In this document: positions 18,164 through 26,979 of the stretch, piece by piece
Numbering within the stretch: position 1 is the first letter of the stretch
Layout: each line of letters begins with the position of its first letter
DNA from: Amycolatopsis decaplanina DSM 44594
GTDB taxonomy: Bacteria; Actinomycetota; Actinomycetes; Mycobacteriales; Pseudonocardiaceae
Reading direction: 5' to 3'
Length of the DNA: 64,000 bases
Assembly (NCBI RefSeq): GCF_000342005.1
Contig: NZ_AOHO01000038.1
Coordinates: forward strand, 30,920 to 94,919
Position numbers and translations under genes: made by a program
Notes under the pieces: model-generated
The model's input: only the letters and a program-made list of their open reading frames with translations
Database searches by the model: none
What the model was told of the DNA's origin: nothing

Positions 18164-19075
18164 ATGTCCACCGCGTCCGAAGTCATCGCAACGATCAACG
18201 AACGCGCGAAGGAGGTCGGCGTCCGGGTCCGGCTGCACGCGGCCGAAGTCGACGGCACCCGGCGGATCGGCGTCGACGAACACACACCCGTCGTCACGGC
18301 GTCGGTCTTCAAGGTCCCGATCGCGCTGGAACTGGCGAGGCAGGCCGCCGAAGGCGGGCTCGACCTCGGTGAGCGGATCACCGTCCCGCCGGGGCATCCC
18401 ACGCCGAGTCCGTACGGCCTGGCGACCTTCCGGCACGAGATCACGATGTCCTGGTACGACCTCGCGATCCTGATGATCGGCATCAGCGACAACGTCGCCA
18501 CCGACCTGATCCTCGACCGCGTCAGGAAGGAAGCGACGGAGAAAACGTTGCGCGACCTCGGTTTCGAGCACACCACCGTTACTCAGGACTGCAGGGAGGT
18601 ACTCGACAGTATCGGCGAGGACCTCGGGATCTCCTACGAGGACGACGAAAGGTTGCTGGCGGGGCTCCCGATGGAGCGGATCGCCGCGTTGCGCGCCCTG
18701 CGACCGGAGCACACTTGCGCGACGACAGCCGAAGAGATCACTCGGCTGCTCGGGCTGATCTGGCGCGACGAGGCGGCTCCGCCGGCCGCGTGCGCGGACG
18801 TCCGTCGCTGGATGGAACTCCAGGTGTGGCCGCACCGGCTGCGGTCCGGGTTCCCGGACGACGGGATCCGCGTCAGCGGCAAGACCGGGACCCTGCCGTC
18901 GGTGCGCAACGAGGTCGGCGTGGTCGAGTACCCGGATGGTGGCCGTTACGCGGTAAGGATTTTCACCGACGCCGTCGACGGGCGGTCGAGAGTGCCGGAA
19001 CGGGACGCCTTCATCGGTTTCGCCGCGGCACAGGCCGTCGAATGGCTCAGGCTTCCCGAGGCCGGGAGCGAATGA
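18164..19075 (+). CDS. Class-A-beta-lactamase-fold serine hydrolase, cytosolic
   Basis: 303 aa, ribosome site GGAG. All three penicillin-recognising motifs are present: S47-V-F-K50, S108-D-N110 and K240-T-G. No signal peptide or membrane anchor is seen, unusual for a beta-lactamase. The omega-loop E-x-x-L-N with the deacylating Glu, expected about 35 residues after SDN, is not visible (the segment reads TTVTQDCREVLD), so rapid beta-lactam hydrolysis is unlikely. A peptidase, amidase or esterase acting on D-amino-acid substrates fits better. It is paralogous to the gene at 20582. First of a hydrolase trio upstream of a peptide importer. Confidence 0.88.
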   Translation: MSTASEVIATINERAKEVGVRVRLHAAEVDGTRRIGVDEHTPVVTASVFKVPIALELARQAAEGGLDLGERITVPPGHPTPSPYGLATFRHEITMSWYDLAILMIGISDNVATDLILDRVRKEATEKTLRDLGFEHTTVTQDCREVLDSIGEDLGISYEDDERLLAGLPMERIAALRALRPEHTCATTAEEITRLLGLIWRDEAAPPAACADVRRWMELQVWPHRLRSGFPDDGIRVSGKTGTLPSVRNEVGVVEYPDGGRYAVRIFTDAVDGRSRVPERDAFIGFAAAQAVEWLRLPEAGSE

Positions 19076-19196
19076 TTCGTCCGCCCGGATGAATTTTCCC
19101 GCCGCTCTCGTAGTTCCGCACGAACCGGTGACGCCCGTCACCGGCCTAGCATTCCGGGAACCGCCGGACCACCCTTTCCCTGGACAAGAGGTGCGC

Positions 19197-20585
19197 ATGT
19201 CGAAACTTTCCGAAATCGAGACCTGGCTCGCGGAGAACTTTTCCGCCCTTCTGGAGAAGCATCAGGTTCCCGGCGCCGCCGTCGCGGTCTTCGCCAACGG
19301 CGAGGTGATCGACCACGCGGCCGGCGTGCTGAACAAGAGCACCGGCGTGGAGTCCACAGTGGACTCACTGTTCCAGATCGGGTCGATCACCAAGGTGTGG
19401 ACGACCACCCTGGCGATGCAGCTCGTCGACGAGGGCGAGCTGGACCTCGACAAGCCGGTCCGCGACTACCTTCCCGAATTCGCCCTCTCCGACGAAGACG
19501 CGGCGTCGCGGATCACCGTGCGGCAGCTGACCTGTCACATCGCCGGCTTCGAGGGTGACATCTTCACCGACACCGGACAGGGTGACGATTGCGTCGCCAA
19601 GCTCGTGGCGACGCTTTCCGACGTGCCCCAGCTGTTCCCGCCGGGGGAGATGTTCTCCTACAACAACGCCGGGTACTGCGTGCTCGGCAGGCTCGTCGAG
19701 GTCCTGCGCGGAAAGTCCTACGACGATTGCCTGCGCGACCACCTCTTCGCTCCGCTCGGGCTGACCCACGCCGCGGCCGGGCCGTACGACGCGATCCGGT
19801 ACCGCGCCGCGATCGGCCACGTCCAGCCGACGCCGGACGACGAGCCGGTGGCGGCACCCGTGTGGGCGTTGACGCGGTCGAACGCCCCGGCGGGTTCGCA
19901 TCTCGCGATGCGCCCGCGCGACCTGCTCACCTTCGTGCGCATGCACCTCAACGAAGGCCGTGCGGACGACGGCACCCAGGTCCTCAAGCCCGAAACCGCG
20001 CGCGCCATGTGGGAACGCCAGGTCGAACTGCCCTACCTCGGCCTGATGGGCGGGGCCTGGGGGCTCGGCTGGATGATCTTCGACTGGGAAGGCGGCCCGG
20101 TGATCGGCCACGACGGCGGCACCATCGGCCAGTCGGCGTTCCTGCGGGTGGTGCCGGGCAGCAACGTCGCGGTCGCCCTGCTGACCAACGGTGGCAAACC
20201 GCTGCACCTGTACCTGGACATCTTCGGGAAGGTGCTGGGTGATCTGGCGGGCGTCGAGGTCCCGCCGCTGCCGGAGCCCAACGCCGCGGAGTACCCGGCG
20301 GACCCGTCGCGCTTTGTGGGCGAGTACTCGTCGCAGGTCGCGGACGTCGTCGTCAGCAAGGACGAGGACGGCGGCCTGTGGCTGGAACGCACGCCCAAGG
20401 GAATATTCGCAGACCTCGGCCCGGCACCGGAGAAAAGCAGGTTGCTGGGCTACAAGGGGGACACCCTGGTCATCGAACACGACGGGCTCGGCCTGCACAT
20501 GCCGCACGCGTTCGTCGGTGACGACGGCACCGGCAGGGCGTTGTTCGTCCACACCGGACGGGCCGACCGGCGGGTGGACCGGTGA
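19197..20585 (+). CDS. S12-family serine hydrolase (class C beta-lactamase/D-aminopeptidase fold)
   Basis: 462 aa from the ATG at 19197 (AAGAGG upstream); an in-frame start at 19089 is less likely. Motifs: S63-I-T-K66, Y155-N-N157 and H305-D-G307. A C-terminal beta domain of about 100 residues follows (RFVGEYSSQVADVVVS). No signal peptide. The S12 family includes D,D-carboxypeptidases, D-aminopeptidases and D-esterases. The catalytic domain closely resembles the C-terminal half of the S9-S12 fusion at 26976 (shared FQIGSI-KVWT and DIFTDTG-GDDC blocks), so one arose from the other by duplication. Stop overlaps the next start by 4 bp. Confidence 0.9.
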   Translation: MSKLSEIETWLAENFSALLEKHQVPGAAVAVFANGEVIDHAAGVLNKSTGVESTVDSLFQIGSITKVWTTTLAMQLVDEGELDLDKPVRDYLPEFALSDEDAASRITVRQLTCHIAGFEGDIFTDTGQGDDCVAKLVATLSDVPQLFPPGEMFSYNNAGYCVLGRLVEVLRGKSYDDCLRDHLFAPLGLTHAAAGPYDAIRYRAAIGHVQPTPDDEPVAAPVWALTRSNAPAGSHLAMRPRDLLTFVRMHLNEGRADDGTQVLKPETARAMWERQVELPYLGLMGGAWGLGWMIFDWEGGPVIGHDGGTIGQSAFLRVVPGSNVAVALLTNGGKPLHLYLDIFGKVLGDLAGVEVPPLPEPNAAEYPADPSRFVGEYSSQVADVVVSKDEDGGLWLERTPKGIFADLGPAPEKSRLLGYKGDTLVIEHDGLGLHMPHAFVGDDGTGRALFVHTGRADRRVDR

Positions 20586-21484
20586 CGGCGACCTCCGACG
20601 AGATCGAGGCCGTCTTCGCGAGCGCGGGGGCACGTGGATTCGTGCACGCGCGCGAGATCGGTGTCCCCGGCGGCCCCGAAGTCGGTGTCGGCGCGGACGA
20701 CCCGGTCGTGCTCGCGTCCGTGTTCAAGATCCCGGTGGCGGTCGCCTTCGCCCGTGAGGTGGCCGCCGGACGGCTCGACGAGACCGAACGGATCCGCGTC
20801 ACCGCGCGCTACCGGATCGGCGGGATCGGGACCGCCGGCTGCGCGGACGACGTCGAGATGAGCTGGCGCGACCTGGCGCATTTCATGCTGACGATGAGCG
20901 ACAACGCCGCGACGGACGTCGTCTATCACCGGGTCGGGCAGGAGTCCGTCGACCGGGTGCTCGCCGACCTGGGACTCACCAGGACGCGGCTGATCGGCTG
21001 CTGCGAGGACCTCTTCGCCTCGGTGATCGCCGATCTCGGCGCTGGACCGGACGACGATCTGGAAGCCGTCTTCGCCGCGGCCACATCCGAGCAGTTGTGG
21101 AAGCTCTCCGTGCTCGACCCGGAACGCACGACGTCGTCGACCCCGCGGGAGATCACCGAGCTGCTCGACGCGATCTGGACCGACCGCGCGGGCGACCCGG
21201 CCGCCTGCGAACGCGTGCGGACGATCATGGCCCAGCAGATCTGGCCACACCGGATCTCGTCCGGTTTCCCCGCCGAGGTGGCGATCGCGGCCAAGACCGG
21301 GACGCTCCCGGCCGTCCGCAACGAAGCGGGGGTGGTGACCCATGTGGACGGTCGCCGGTACGCCGTCGCGGTGTTCACCCGCGCCGAGTCCCTCGCCGAC
21401 CGCTTGCCCGCGGTCGATTCCGCCATCGGCAGGGCCGCCCGCCTCGCCGTCGATCACCTCCGTGCGCAGACCGTGACCCAGTAG
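20582..21484 (+). CDS. Class-A-beta-lactamase-fold serine hydrolase, cytosolic, paralogue
   Basis: 300 aa, GTG start in a 4-bp overlap with the S12 gene. Motifs: S46-V-F-K49, S106-D-N108, K238-T-G. As in the paralogue at 18164 there is no export signal and no recognisable E-x-x-L-N omega loop (segment RTRLIGCCEDLFASVIADLG). Shared blocks with the paralogue include SWRDLAHFML/SWYDLAILMI and the C-terminal KTGTLP-VRNE-GVV. Ten bases separate its stop from the peptide-binding-protein gene, so it probably acts on imported peptides. Exact reaction unknown. Confidence 0.88.
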   Translation: MTATSDEIEAVFASAGARGFVHAREIGVPGGPEVGVGADDPVVLASVFKIPVAVAFAREVAAGRLDETERIRVTARYRIGGIGTAGCADDVEMSWRDLAHFMLTMSDNAATDVVYHRVGQESVDRVLADLGLTRTRLIGCCEDLFASVIADLGAGPDDDLEAVFAAATSEQLWKLSVLDPERTTSSTPREITELLDAIWTDRAGDPAACERVRTIMAQQIWPHRISSGFPAEVAIAAKTGTLPAVRNEAGVVTHVDGRRYAVAVFTRAESLADRLPAVDSAIGRAARLAVDHLRAQTVTQ

Positions 21485-21493
21485 GAGAACCGC

Positions 21494-23092
21494 ATGAAGA
21501 AAGCCCGGCTCACCGCCGCGATCACGAGCGTGGTGGCCTTGACCGTGAGCGCGTGCGGGGGGACGTCGCAATCCGGGCAGGACCGGACCGCGAACCAGAA
21601 ATTGACCGAGGGCAAGACCTTCACCATGGCGATCGGTACCGATCCGGGAGCGCTGGATCCGGCGATGACCGTGCTCTCGGTCGCGCTCGACATCGGCCGC
21701 TACCTCTACGACAGCCTGATCAACCTCGACGAGACCGGCAAACCGGTCGCCGGGCTCGCCGAGAAGTGGGAGGCCTCCACGACCACGGCCTCCTTCACCC
21801 TGCGGAACGGGATCACCTGCGACGACGGCACCCCGTTGACCGCGAGCGACGTGGCGGCGAACATCAACTTCGTCGGCGAACCCGCCAACAAGTCCCCGAT
21901 GTCCGGGCTCACGGTCGCACCGGGGACCAAGGCGACCGCGGACGACGCGGCGCGGAAGATCACGCTCACCAGCGGAGCACCGGACGCGTTCCTGCTGCGC
22001 AACGTCGGCGGTCTGCCGATCGTCTGCGGCAAGGGCGTGACCGACCGGCAAGCGCTGGCCAAGGGTAAGTACGGCACCGGCATGTTCACCATGACCGAGA
22101 TCGTGCCGAACGACCACTACACCCTCACCCGGCGCAAGGACTACGCGTGGGGGCCGGGGGACTGGCAGCGTGAACAGCCAGGCCTGCCGGAGAAGGTGGT
22201 CTTCCGGGTCATCCAGAACATGACGACCGCCGCGAACCTGCTGCTGTCCGGTGAACTCAACGGCGCCCGGATCACCGGTCAGGACCAGCAGCGGCTGCGC
22301 GCCCAGAAACTGTTCCACGGCGAGCAGGTCGTGCCGATGGGCGAGATGTTCTTCAACCAGGCGCCCGGCCGCGTGGGCGGCGACCTGGCCGTGCGCCGCG
22401 CGCTGGTGCAGGCGCTCGACCTCGCCCAGATCGGCAAGGTGCTCACCGGCGGCGCCGGGGCGCCCAGCCAGGGGATGGTCACCACCGAACCCAGGGCGTG
22501 CGCCGGAGACTCGGTGAGCGGCAAGCTGCCCGCGTTCGACGTCGCCGCCGCGAAGTCGGCCTTCGACGCGGCGGGCTGGAAGCCGGGCGCCGACGGCGTG
22601 CGGGTCAAGGACGGCAAGCGGCTCGCGCTCACCGCCATCTACGGCACCCAGGTGGGGCCGACGATGGCGCCCGCCGCCGAACTGATGCAGCAGTCCTGGA
22701 AGGCAGCCGGCGCCGAGGTCACGCTCAAGGGCCTCGACAGTCCGGGGACCAGCCAGGTGCTCTTCAACACCGGCGAGTGGGACATCTCGCTCGCGCCGGT
22801 GACCTTGCTGCTGCCGAGTCAGGTCAGCCCGTTCGTCTCGGGGCCGAAACCGCCCGCCGGCACGAACTTCGCGCACATCGAGAACGAGCGGTACACGTCG
22901 CAGGCCGCTCAGGCGGCGCGGATGCCGGGTGACTCGGGCTGTGCGACCTGGCTCGCGGCTGAGCAGGCGCTCATCGAGCGGCTGGACGTCGTGCCCTACG
23001 TCAACTCGGTCATCCCGACCTTCGGCAGCAACGCGCGGTTCAAGGTCATCTTCGGCTCGGTCGAGCCGTCGTCGATCCGGATGTACAGCTGA
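21494..23092 (+). CDS. Peptide ABC importer, substrate-binding lipoprotein (SBP family 5)
   Basis: 532 aa with AGGAG ribosome site. Signal peptide with lipobox ending in SAC at residues 19-21. Family 5 pattern: GALDPAMTVLSVALDIGRYLYDSLINLDETGKPVAGLAEKW is split across the usual N-terminal region, then ITCDDGTPLTASDVAANINF. Such proteins bind di- and oligopeptides, nickel or opines outside the membrane. First of the five-gene importer cluster (stop overlaps the next ATG as TGATG). The five surrounding peptidase-like genes favour a peptide substrate. Confidence 0.92.
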   Translation: MKKARLTAAITSVVALTVSACGGTSQSGQDRTANQKLTEGKTFTMAIGTDPGALDPAMTVLSVALDIGRYLYDSLINLDETGKPVAGLAEKWEASTTTASFTLRNGITCDDGTPLTASDVAANINFVGEPANKSPMSGLTVAPGTKATADDAARKITLTSGAPDAFLLRNVGGLPIVCGKGVTDRQALAKGKYGTGMFTMTEIVPNDHYTLTRRKDYAWGPGDWQREQPGLPEKVVFRVIQNMTTAANLLLSGELNGARITGQDQQRLRAQKLFHGEQVVPMGEMFFNQAPGRVGGDLAVRRALVQALDLAQIGKVLTGGAGAPSQGMVTTEPRACAGDSVSGKLPAFDVAAAKSAFDAAGWKPGADGVRVKDGKRLALTAIYGTQVGPTMAPAAELMQQSWKAAGAEVTLKGLDSPGTSQVLFNTGEWDISLAPVTLLLPSQVSPFVSGPKPPAGTNFAHIENERYTSQAAQAARMPGDSGCATWLAAEQALIERLDVVPYVNSVIPTFGSNARFKVIFGSVEPSSIRMYS

Positions 23093-24072
23093 TGGCGGTC
23101 GCGGCCGCCCCGGCCGGGTTACGCGGCAGTCCGTGGTCGTCGTTCGCGCTGCGCCGCCTCGGCCGGTTCGCGATCTCGCTGTGGGTCCTGGTCACCACGG
23201 CGTTCCTGATGATCCAGCTGATCCCCGGCGACCCGGTCCGGGCGGCGCTCGGCTTGACCGCGCCGGTGGAACTGGTGAACGCGCGACGCGCGGCACTCGG
23301 CCTCGACGATCCGCTGTGGCTGCAGTACGTCCACTACCTCGGGGGTCTGGTCACCGGTGACTTCGGCACGTCGATGACGAGCGGGCAGCCGGTCTCCGAG
23401 GTGATCGGCGACCGGTTGCCCGCCACCCTCCAGCTGGCGTTGCCCGCCTTCGCGGTGGTCATCGCGGTGGCGATCCCGCTGGGCCTGCTGTTCGCCGTGC
23501 TGACCCGCGGCGGGCGACGGCGGGGCGGCGAGCTGGCCTTCACCTCGACGACCGTGCTGCTCGCGGCCATCCCGGAGTTCCTGCTCGCCGTCGCGCTGGT
23601 CGCGTTCTTCGCGGTCCGGCTCGGCTGGTTCCCGGTCGCCGGGAACGCGGACGCGAGTTCGTTCGTGCTCCCGGTGATCGCGCTGGCGCTCGGCCCGGCC
23701 TCGGTGCTCGCCCGCATCGTCCGGGTGGAGACGCTTTCCGTGCTGGGCAACGACTTCATCCGTACCGCGCGGGCGAAACGGTTGCCCGCGCGGGTGGTCT
23801 ACCTGCGGCACGCGCTGCCGAACGCGCTGACCGCGACGCTGACCATGGGCGGGCTGATGCTGACCGGGATGGTCGCCGGGACGGTGCTGGTGGAGAACGT
23901 GTTCGCCTGGCCCGGTCTCGGTTCCACCATCGCGCAGTCGATCCTGCAGAAGGACTACCCGCTGGTGCAGGGGATCGTGCTCGTCTACGGCATCGGGGTA
24001 CTGCTGGTGAACCTGACGGTGGACGTGCTGCTGGCCGTCCTCGATCCGCGTTCGACGATCCGGGAGAACTGA
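23092..24072 (+). CDS. Peptide ABC importer permease (DppB type)
   Basis: 326 aa, start overlapping the previous stop. Six helices; N-terminal FAISLWVLVTTAFLMIQLIP GDP motif of DppB, and the coupling loop VLGNDFIRTARAKRLPARVV followed by HALPNALTATLT. Forms the channel with the permease half of the next gene. DppB-type permeases are normally 300-340 aa, so this is complete. Confidence 0.93.
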   Translation: MAVAAAPAGLRGSPWSSFALRRLGRFAISLWVLVTTAFLMIQLIPGDPVRAALGLTAPVELVNARRAALGLDDPLWLQYVHYLGGLVTGDFGTSMTSGQPVSEVIGDRLPATLQLALPAFAVVIAVAIPLGLLFAVLTRGGRRRGGELAFTSTTVLLAAIPEFLLAVALVAFFAVRLGWFPVAGNADASSFVLPVIALALGPASVLARIVRVETLSVLGNDFIRTARAKRLPARVVYLRHALPNALTATLTMGGLMLTGMVAGTVLVENVFAWPGLGSTIAQSILQKDYPLVQGIVLVYGIGVLLVNLTVDVLLAVLDPRSTIREN

Positions 24073-24073
24073 G

Positions 24074-25975
24074 ATGGTGAATCGGCGTGGAGCGAAATGG
24101 TTCGCGGCCTTGCGCACCCCGGTGGGCGGGTTCGCGGCGACCCTGCTGGCGGTGGTGATCGCCCTCGCGGTACTGGCCCCGATCCTGTGGCACGACAACG
24201 CTTTCTCGATCGACACGGACGCGATCGGGCAAGGACCGTCGGCGGCGCATTGGCTGGGCACCGACGACCTCGGCCGCGACATCCTCTTCCGTGTCCTGGT
24301 GGCGACCCGGCTTTCAGTGCTGCTGGCGGTACTCGCGACGGTGATCGGGGTGGTGACCGGGTTCGTCCTCGGCACGTTGCCCTCGCTGCTGCCGCGCCCC
24401 GCCGCACGGCTGGTCACCTCCGCGGTGAACATCGCGGTCGCGTTCCCCGGTCTGCTGCTGGTGCTGTTCTTCTCGGTCATCTTCGGGGTCGGCACCCACG
24501 GCGCGGTGCTGGCGGTCGGATTCGCGCTGGCCCCGGCGTTCGCGCGGCTGGCCCAGACGCTGTCGGCTTCCGTGGCGGGGCAGGACTTCGTGTCCGCCGC
24601 GCGGATCTCCGGCGTCGGCCGGATCCGGTTGCTGATGCGGCACATCCTCCCCAACATCGGCGAACCGCTGGTGGTGAACGCGACCATCGGGGCGGGTGCT
24701 TCGCTGCTGGCGTTCTCCGGGCTGTCGTTCCTCGGTATCGGTGTGCAGGCACCGGATTACGACTGGGGACGACTCCTCGGTGAAGGGCTCAACGGGATCT
24801 ACGTCAATCCGGCGGCCGCGCTCGCGCCGGGTGTTGCGGTGGTACTGGCCGGGCTCGCCTTCAACCTGGTCGGCGAGACCGTGGCCGGGGTGATCGGCGT
24901 CCGCACCGGGCTGCGCAAGCTCGAACCGCGGCCGGTCACTCCCGCCAGGGAGGACGTCGCCGAGGCGTGTGACGACGCCGTACTGGTGGTGGAGAACCTC
25001 CAAGTGGCGTTCCCCCGCCCGGCGGGCTGGACCGTCCCGGTGCGCGGGGTGAGCTTCACCGTCCGGGCGGGCGAGGCGATCGGCGTCGTCGGCGAGTCGG
25101 GCTCGGGGAAGAGCCTGACCGGGTTGGCGGTGTCGCGGCTGGTCGAAGCGCCGGCCGTGGTCACCGCGGACAAGCTCGAATTCGCCGGGAAACCGTTGCT
25201 GACGACCCCGGATCGAGACTCGCGCGGCTTGCTCGGCACCTCGCTGGCGATGGTGTTCCAGGATCCGATGACCTCGTTCAACCCGACCAGGCGGATCGGC
25301 CGTCAATTGGCCGAAGTCGCCGAGCAACATCAGGGACTTCCCCGTGCCAAGGCTTTCGAGCGGGCCGTGGACCGGTTGCGCGCGGTGCGGATCCCCGCTG
25401 CCGAGCGGCGTGCCCGGCAGTATCCGCACGAGTTCTCCGGCGGGATGCGGCAGCGCGCGATGATCGGCATGGGCCTCATGGGTGATCCGAAGCTCATCAT
25501 CGCCGACGAGCCGACCACGGCGCTGGACGTCACCGTGCAGCGGCAGTTGCTGCGCCTGCTGGCGCGGACCAGGGCCGAGCGGGACACGGCGATCATCCTG
25601 ATCAGCCATGACATCGCGGTCGTTTCGCAGACTTGCGAGCGGATGCTGGTCATGTACGCGGGCCGGGTGGTGGAGGACCTGCCGACCGCCGGAACCCCGC
25701 GTCATCCGTACACGCGGGCCTTGCTGGCCGCGACGCTCGACCTCGAGACCGATCGTGACGCGCCGCTCGCGGTGATCCCCGGCCGCCCGCCGGAACCGGA
25801 TCGTGTGCCCAACGGCTGTGCTTTCGCCGACCGGTGCCCGGCGGTGACCGACCGGTGCCGCCTCGAAGATCCGGTGCTGGAGCGCGTGGGATCCGGGCAT
25901 CGCGTCGCGTGCTGGTACCCGGCGCCGCTTTCCCGGCCCGCCAAGGAAACCGTGACCGCCGGAGGTGCGGAGTGA
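24074..25975 (+). CDS. Fused peptide ABC importer permease (DppC) and ATPase (DppD)
   Basis: 633 aa. Residues 1 to about 280 are a DppC permease (HWLGTDDLGRDILFRVLVATR; coupling loop QDFVSAARISGVGRIRLLMRH). A linker at about 280-310 leads to a DppD ATPase with Walker A GESGSGKS near residue 340, signature FSGGMRQRAM near 455, Walker B LIIADEPTTALD, and the C-terminal Cys-rich CAFADRCPAVTDRC motif of Dpp ATPases. One continuous frame with no sign of error. Permease/ATPase fusions of this kind occur in actinobacteria. Overlaps the next gene by 4 bp. Confidence 0.93.
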   Translation: MVNRRGAKWFAALRTPVGGFAATLLAVVIALAVLAPILWHDNAFSIDTDAIGQGPSAAHWLGTDDLGRDILFRVLVATRLSVLLAVLATVIGVVTGFVLGTLPSLLPRPAARLVTSAVNIAVAFPGLLLVLFFSVIFGVGTHGAVLAVGFALAPAFARLAQTLSASVAGQDFVSAARISGVGRIRLLMRHILPNIGEPLVVNATIGAGASLLAFSGLSFLGIGVQAPDYDWGRLLGEGLNGIYVNPAAALAPGVAVVLAGLAFNLVGETVAGVIGVRTGLRKLEPRPVTPAREDVAEACDDAVLVVENLQVAFPRPAGWTVPVRGVSFTVRAGEAIGVVGESGSGKSLTGLAVSRLVEAPAVVTADKLEFAGKPLLTTPDRDSRGLLGTSLAMVFQDPMTSFNPTRRIGRQLAEVAEQHQGLPRAKAFERAVDRLRAVRIPAAERRARQYPHEFSGGMRQRAMIGMGLMGDPKLIIADEPTTALDVTVQRQLLRLLARTRAERDTAIILISHDIAVVSQTCERMLVMYAGRVVEDLPTAGTPRHPYTRALLAATLDLETDRDAPLAVIPGRPPEPDRVPNGCAFADRCPAVTDRCRLEDPVLERVGSGHRVACWYPAPLSRPAKETVTAGGAE

Positions 25976-26979
25976 GCGATCTCGTCTTCGACGCGGTGAG
26001 CGTGCGATACGGCGGGCGGCGTGGACTCACCGCTGTCGACCGGGTCGGGCTGACCGTCCCTTCCGGACAGGTCGTCGGGCTCGTCGGCGAATCGGGCTCG
26101 GGGAAATCGACGCTCGCCCGTGCCGCCGTCGGGCTCTCGCCGATCAGCGCCGGCCGGGTCCTGCTGGGTGGCGTGGATGTCCGGAAACTGCCCCGCCGCC
26201 CTCCCTTGCAGATGGTGTTCCAGGATCCGTATTCCTCTTTGGATCCCCGGATGAGCATCGGGGAGTCGATCACCGAAGCGATACCGCGGGGCGTCCTCCC
26301 CGGTCGCGCCGCGCGCCGGGACGAGGTCGCCCGGCTGCTGGAACTGGTCAACCTCGACCCCGAACGGTCAGGCCATCTGCCGGGCCGGCTTTCCGGCGGC
26401 CAGCGGCAACGGGTGGCGCTCGCCCGCGCGCTGGCCGGACGGCCCGAGGTGCTGATCGCGGACGAGATCACCTCCGCGCTCGACGTCTCGGTACAGGGCG
26501 CGGTGCTCAACCTCGTCCGGTCCCTGCAACGACGCATGGGCCTGTCGATGCTGTTCATCTCGCACAACCTCGCGGTGATCCGCTACCTCAGCGACATCGT
26601 CGCCGTGATGTACCTCGGCCGGATCGTCGAGGTCGGCCCGGCGGAACAGGTGCTCACCGACCCTCAGCACCCGTACACGCGTGACCTCCTCGCGGCGGCG
26701 CCGTCGGCGACCACCTCACTGCTCGACATCGGCGAAGCGAGTGAGACCGCCGACGCCGAGCCCGCCGACCCACACGATCCGCCGGGCGGGTGCCGCTACC
26801 ACACACGCTGTCCGGTCGGCCCGCTCGTCCGCGCCGGCCGTGAACTCTGCCTTCAGGCGGATCCTGCCGACACGGTGCCCATCAAAGGCGTGGCACACCG
26901 ACGTCACTCGGCGGCCTGCCACTTCAGCGAAAACGAGAGCCACCAGCTCACGATCCCCAGAGGAGCAAGCGCACCATGA
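25972..26979 (+). CDS. Peptide ABC importer ATPase (DppF type)
   Basis: 335 aa from the GTG at 25972, preceded by GGAGGTG and overlapping the previous stop (GTGA). Walker A GESGSGKST near residue 40, Q-loop MVFQDPYSSLDPRM, signature LSGGQRQRVALARAL near 140, Walker B LIADEITSALD (Ile replaces the usual Pro after Glu), and the Dpp Cys motif CRYHTRCPVG. Forms the heterodimer with the fused DppD domain to power uptake. Its stop overlaps the S9-S12 gene start by 4 bp. Confidence 0.93.
   Translation: MSDLVFDAVSVRYGGRRGLTAVDRVGLTVPSGQVVGLVGESGSGKSTLARAAVGLSPISAGRVLLGGVDVRKLPRRPPLQMVFQDPYSSLDPRMSIGESITEAIPRGVLPGRAARRDEVARLLELVNLDPERSGHLPGRLSGGQRQRVALARALAGRPEVLIADEITSALDVSVQGAVLNLVRSLQRRMGLSMLFISHNLAVIRYLSDIVAVMYLGRIVEVGPAEQVLTDPQHPYTRDLLAAAPSATTSLLDIGEASETADAEPADPHDPPGGCRYHTRCPVGPLVRAGRELCLQADPADTVPIKGVAHRRHSAACHFSENESHQLTIPRGASAP

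Noticed and set aside
16628..19198. 856-codon leftward frame across the MFS and hydrolase genes
   Set aside because: It is a shadow of high-GC coding DNA; composition is Arg/His/Asp-rich with no motif, while the plus strand holds MFS and SxxK/SDN/KTG genes.
18164..21484. A beta-lactam resistance cassette
   Set aside because: No signal peptides, no omega-loop Glu in the class-A-fold pair, and context of amino-acid metabolism rather than resistance.
20450..22876. 808-codon leftward frame opposite the peptide importer
   Set aside because: Same reason: no recognisable domain, and the plus strand has motif-bearing genes with overlapping starts and stops.
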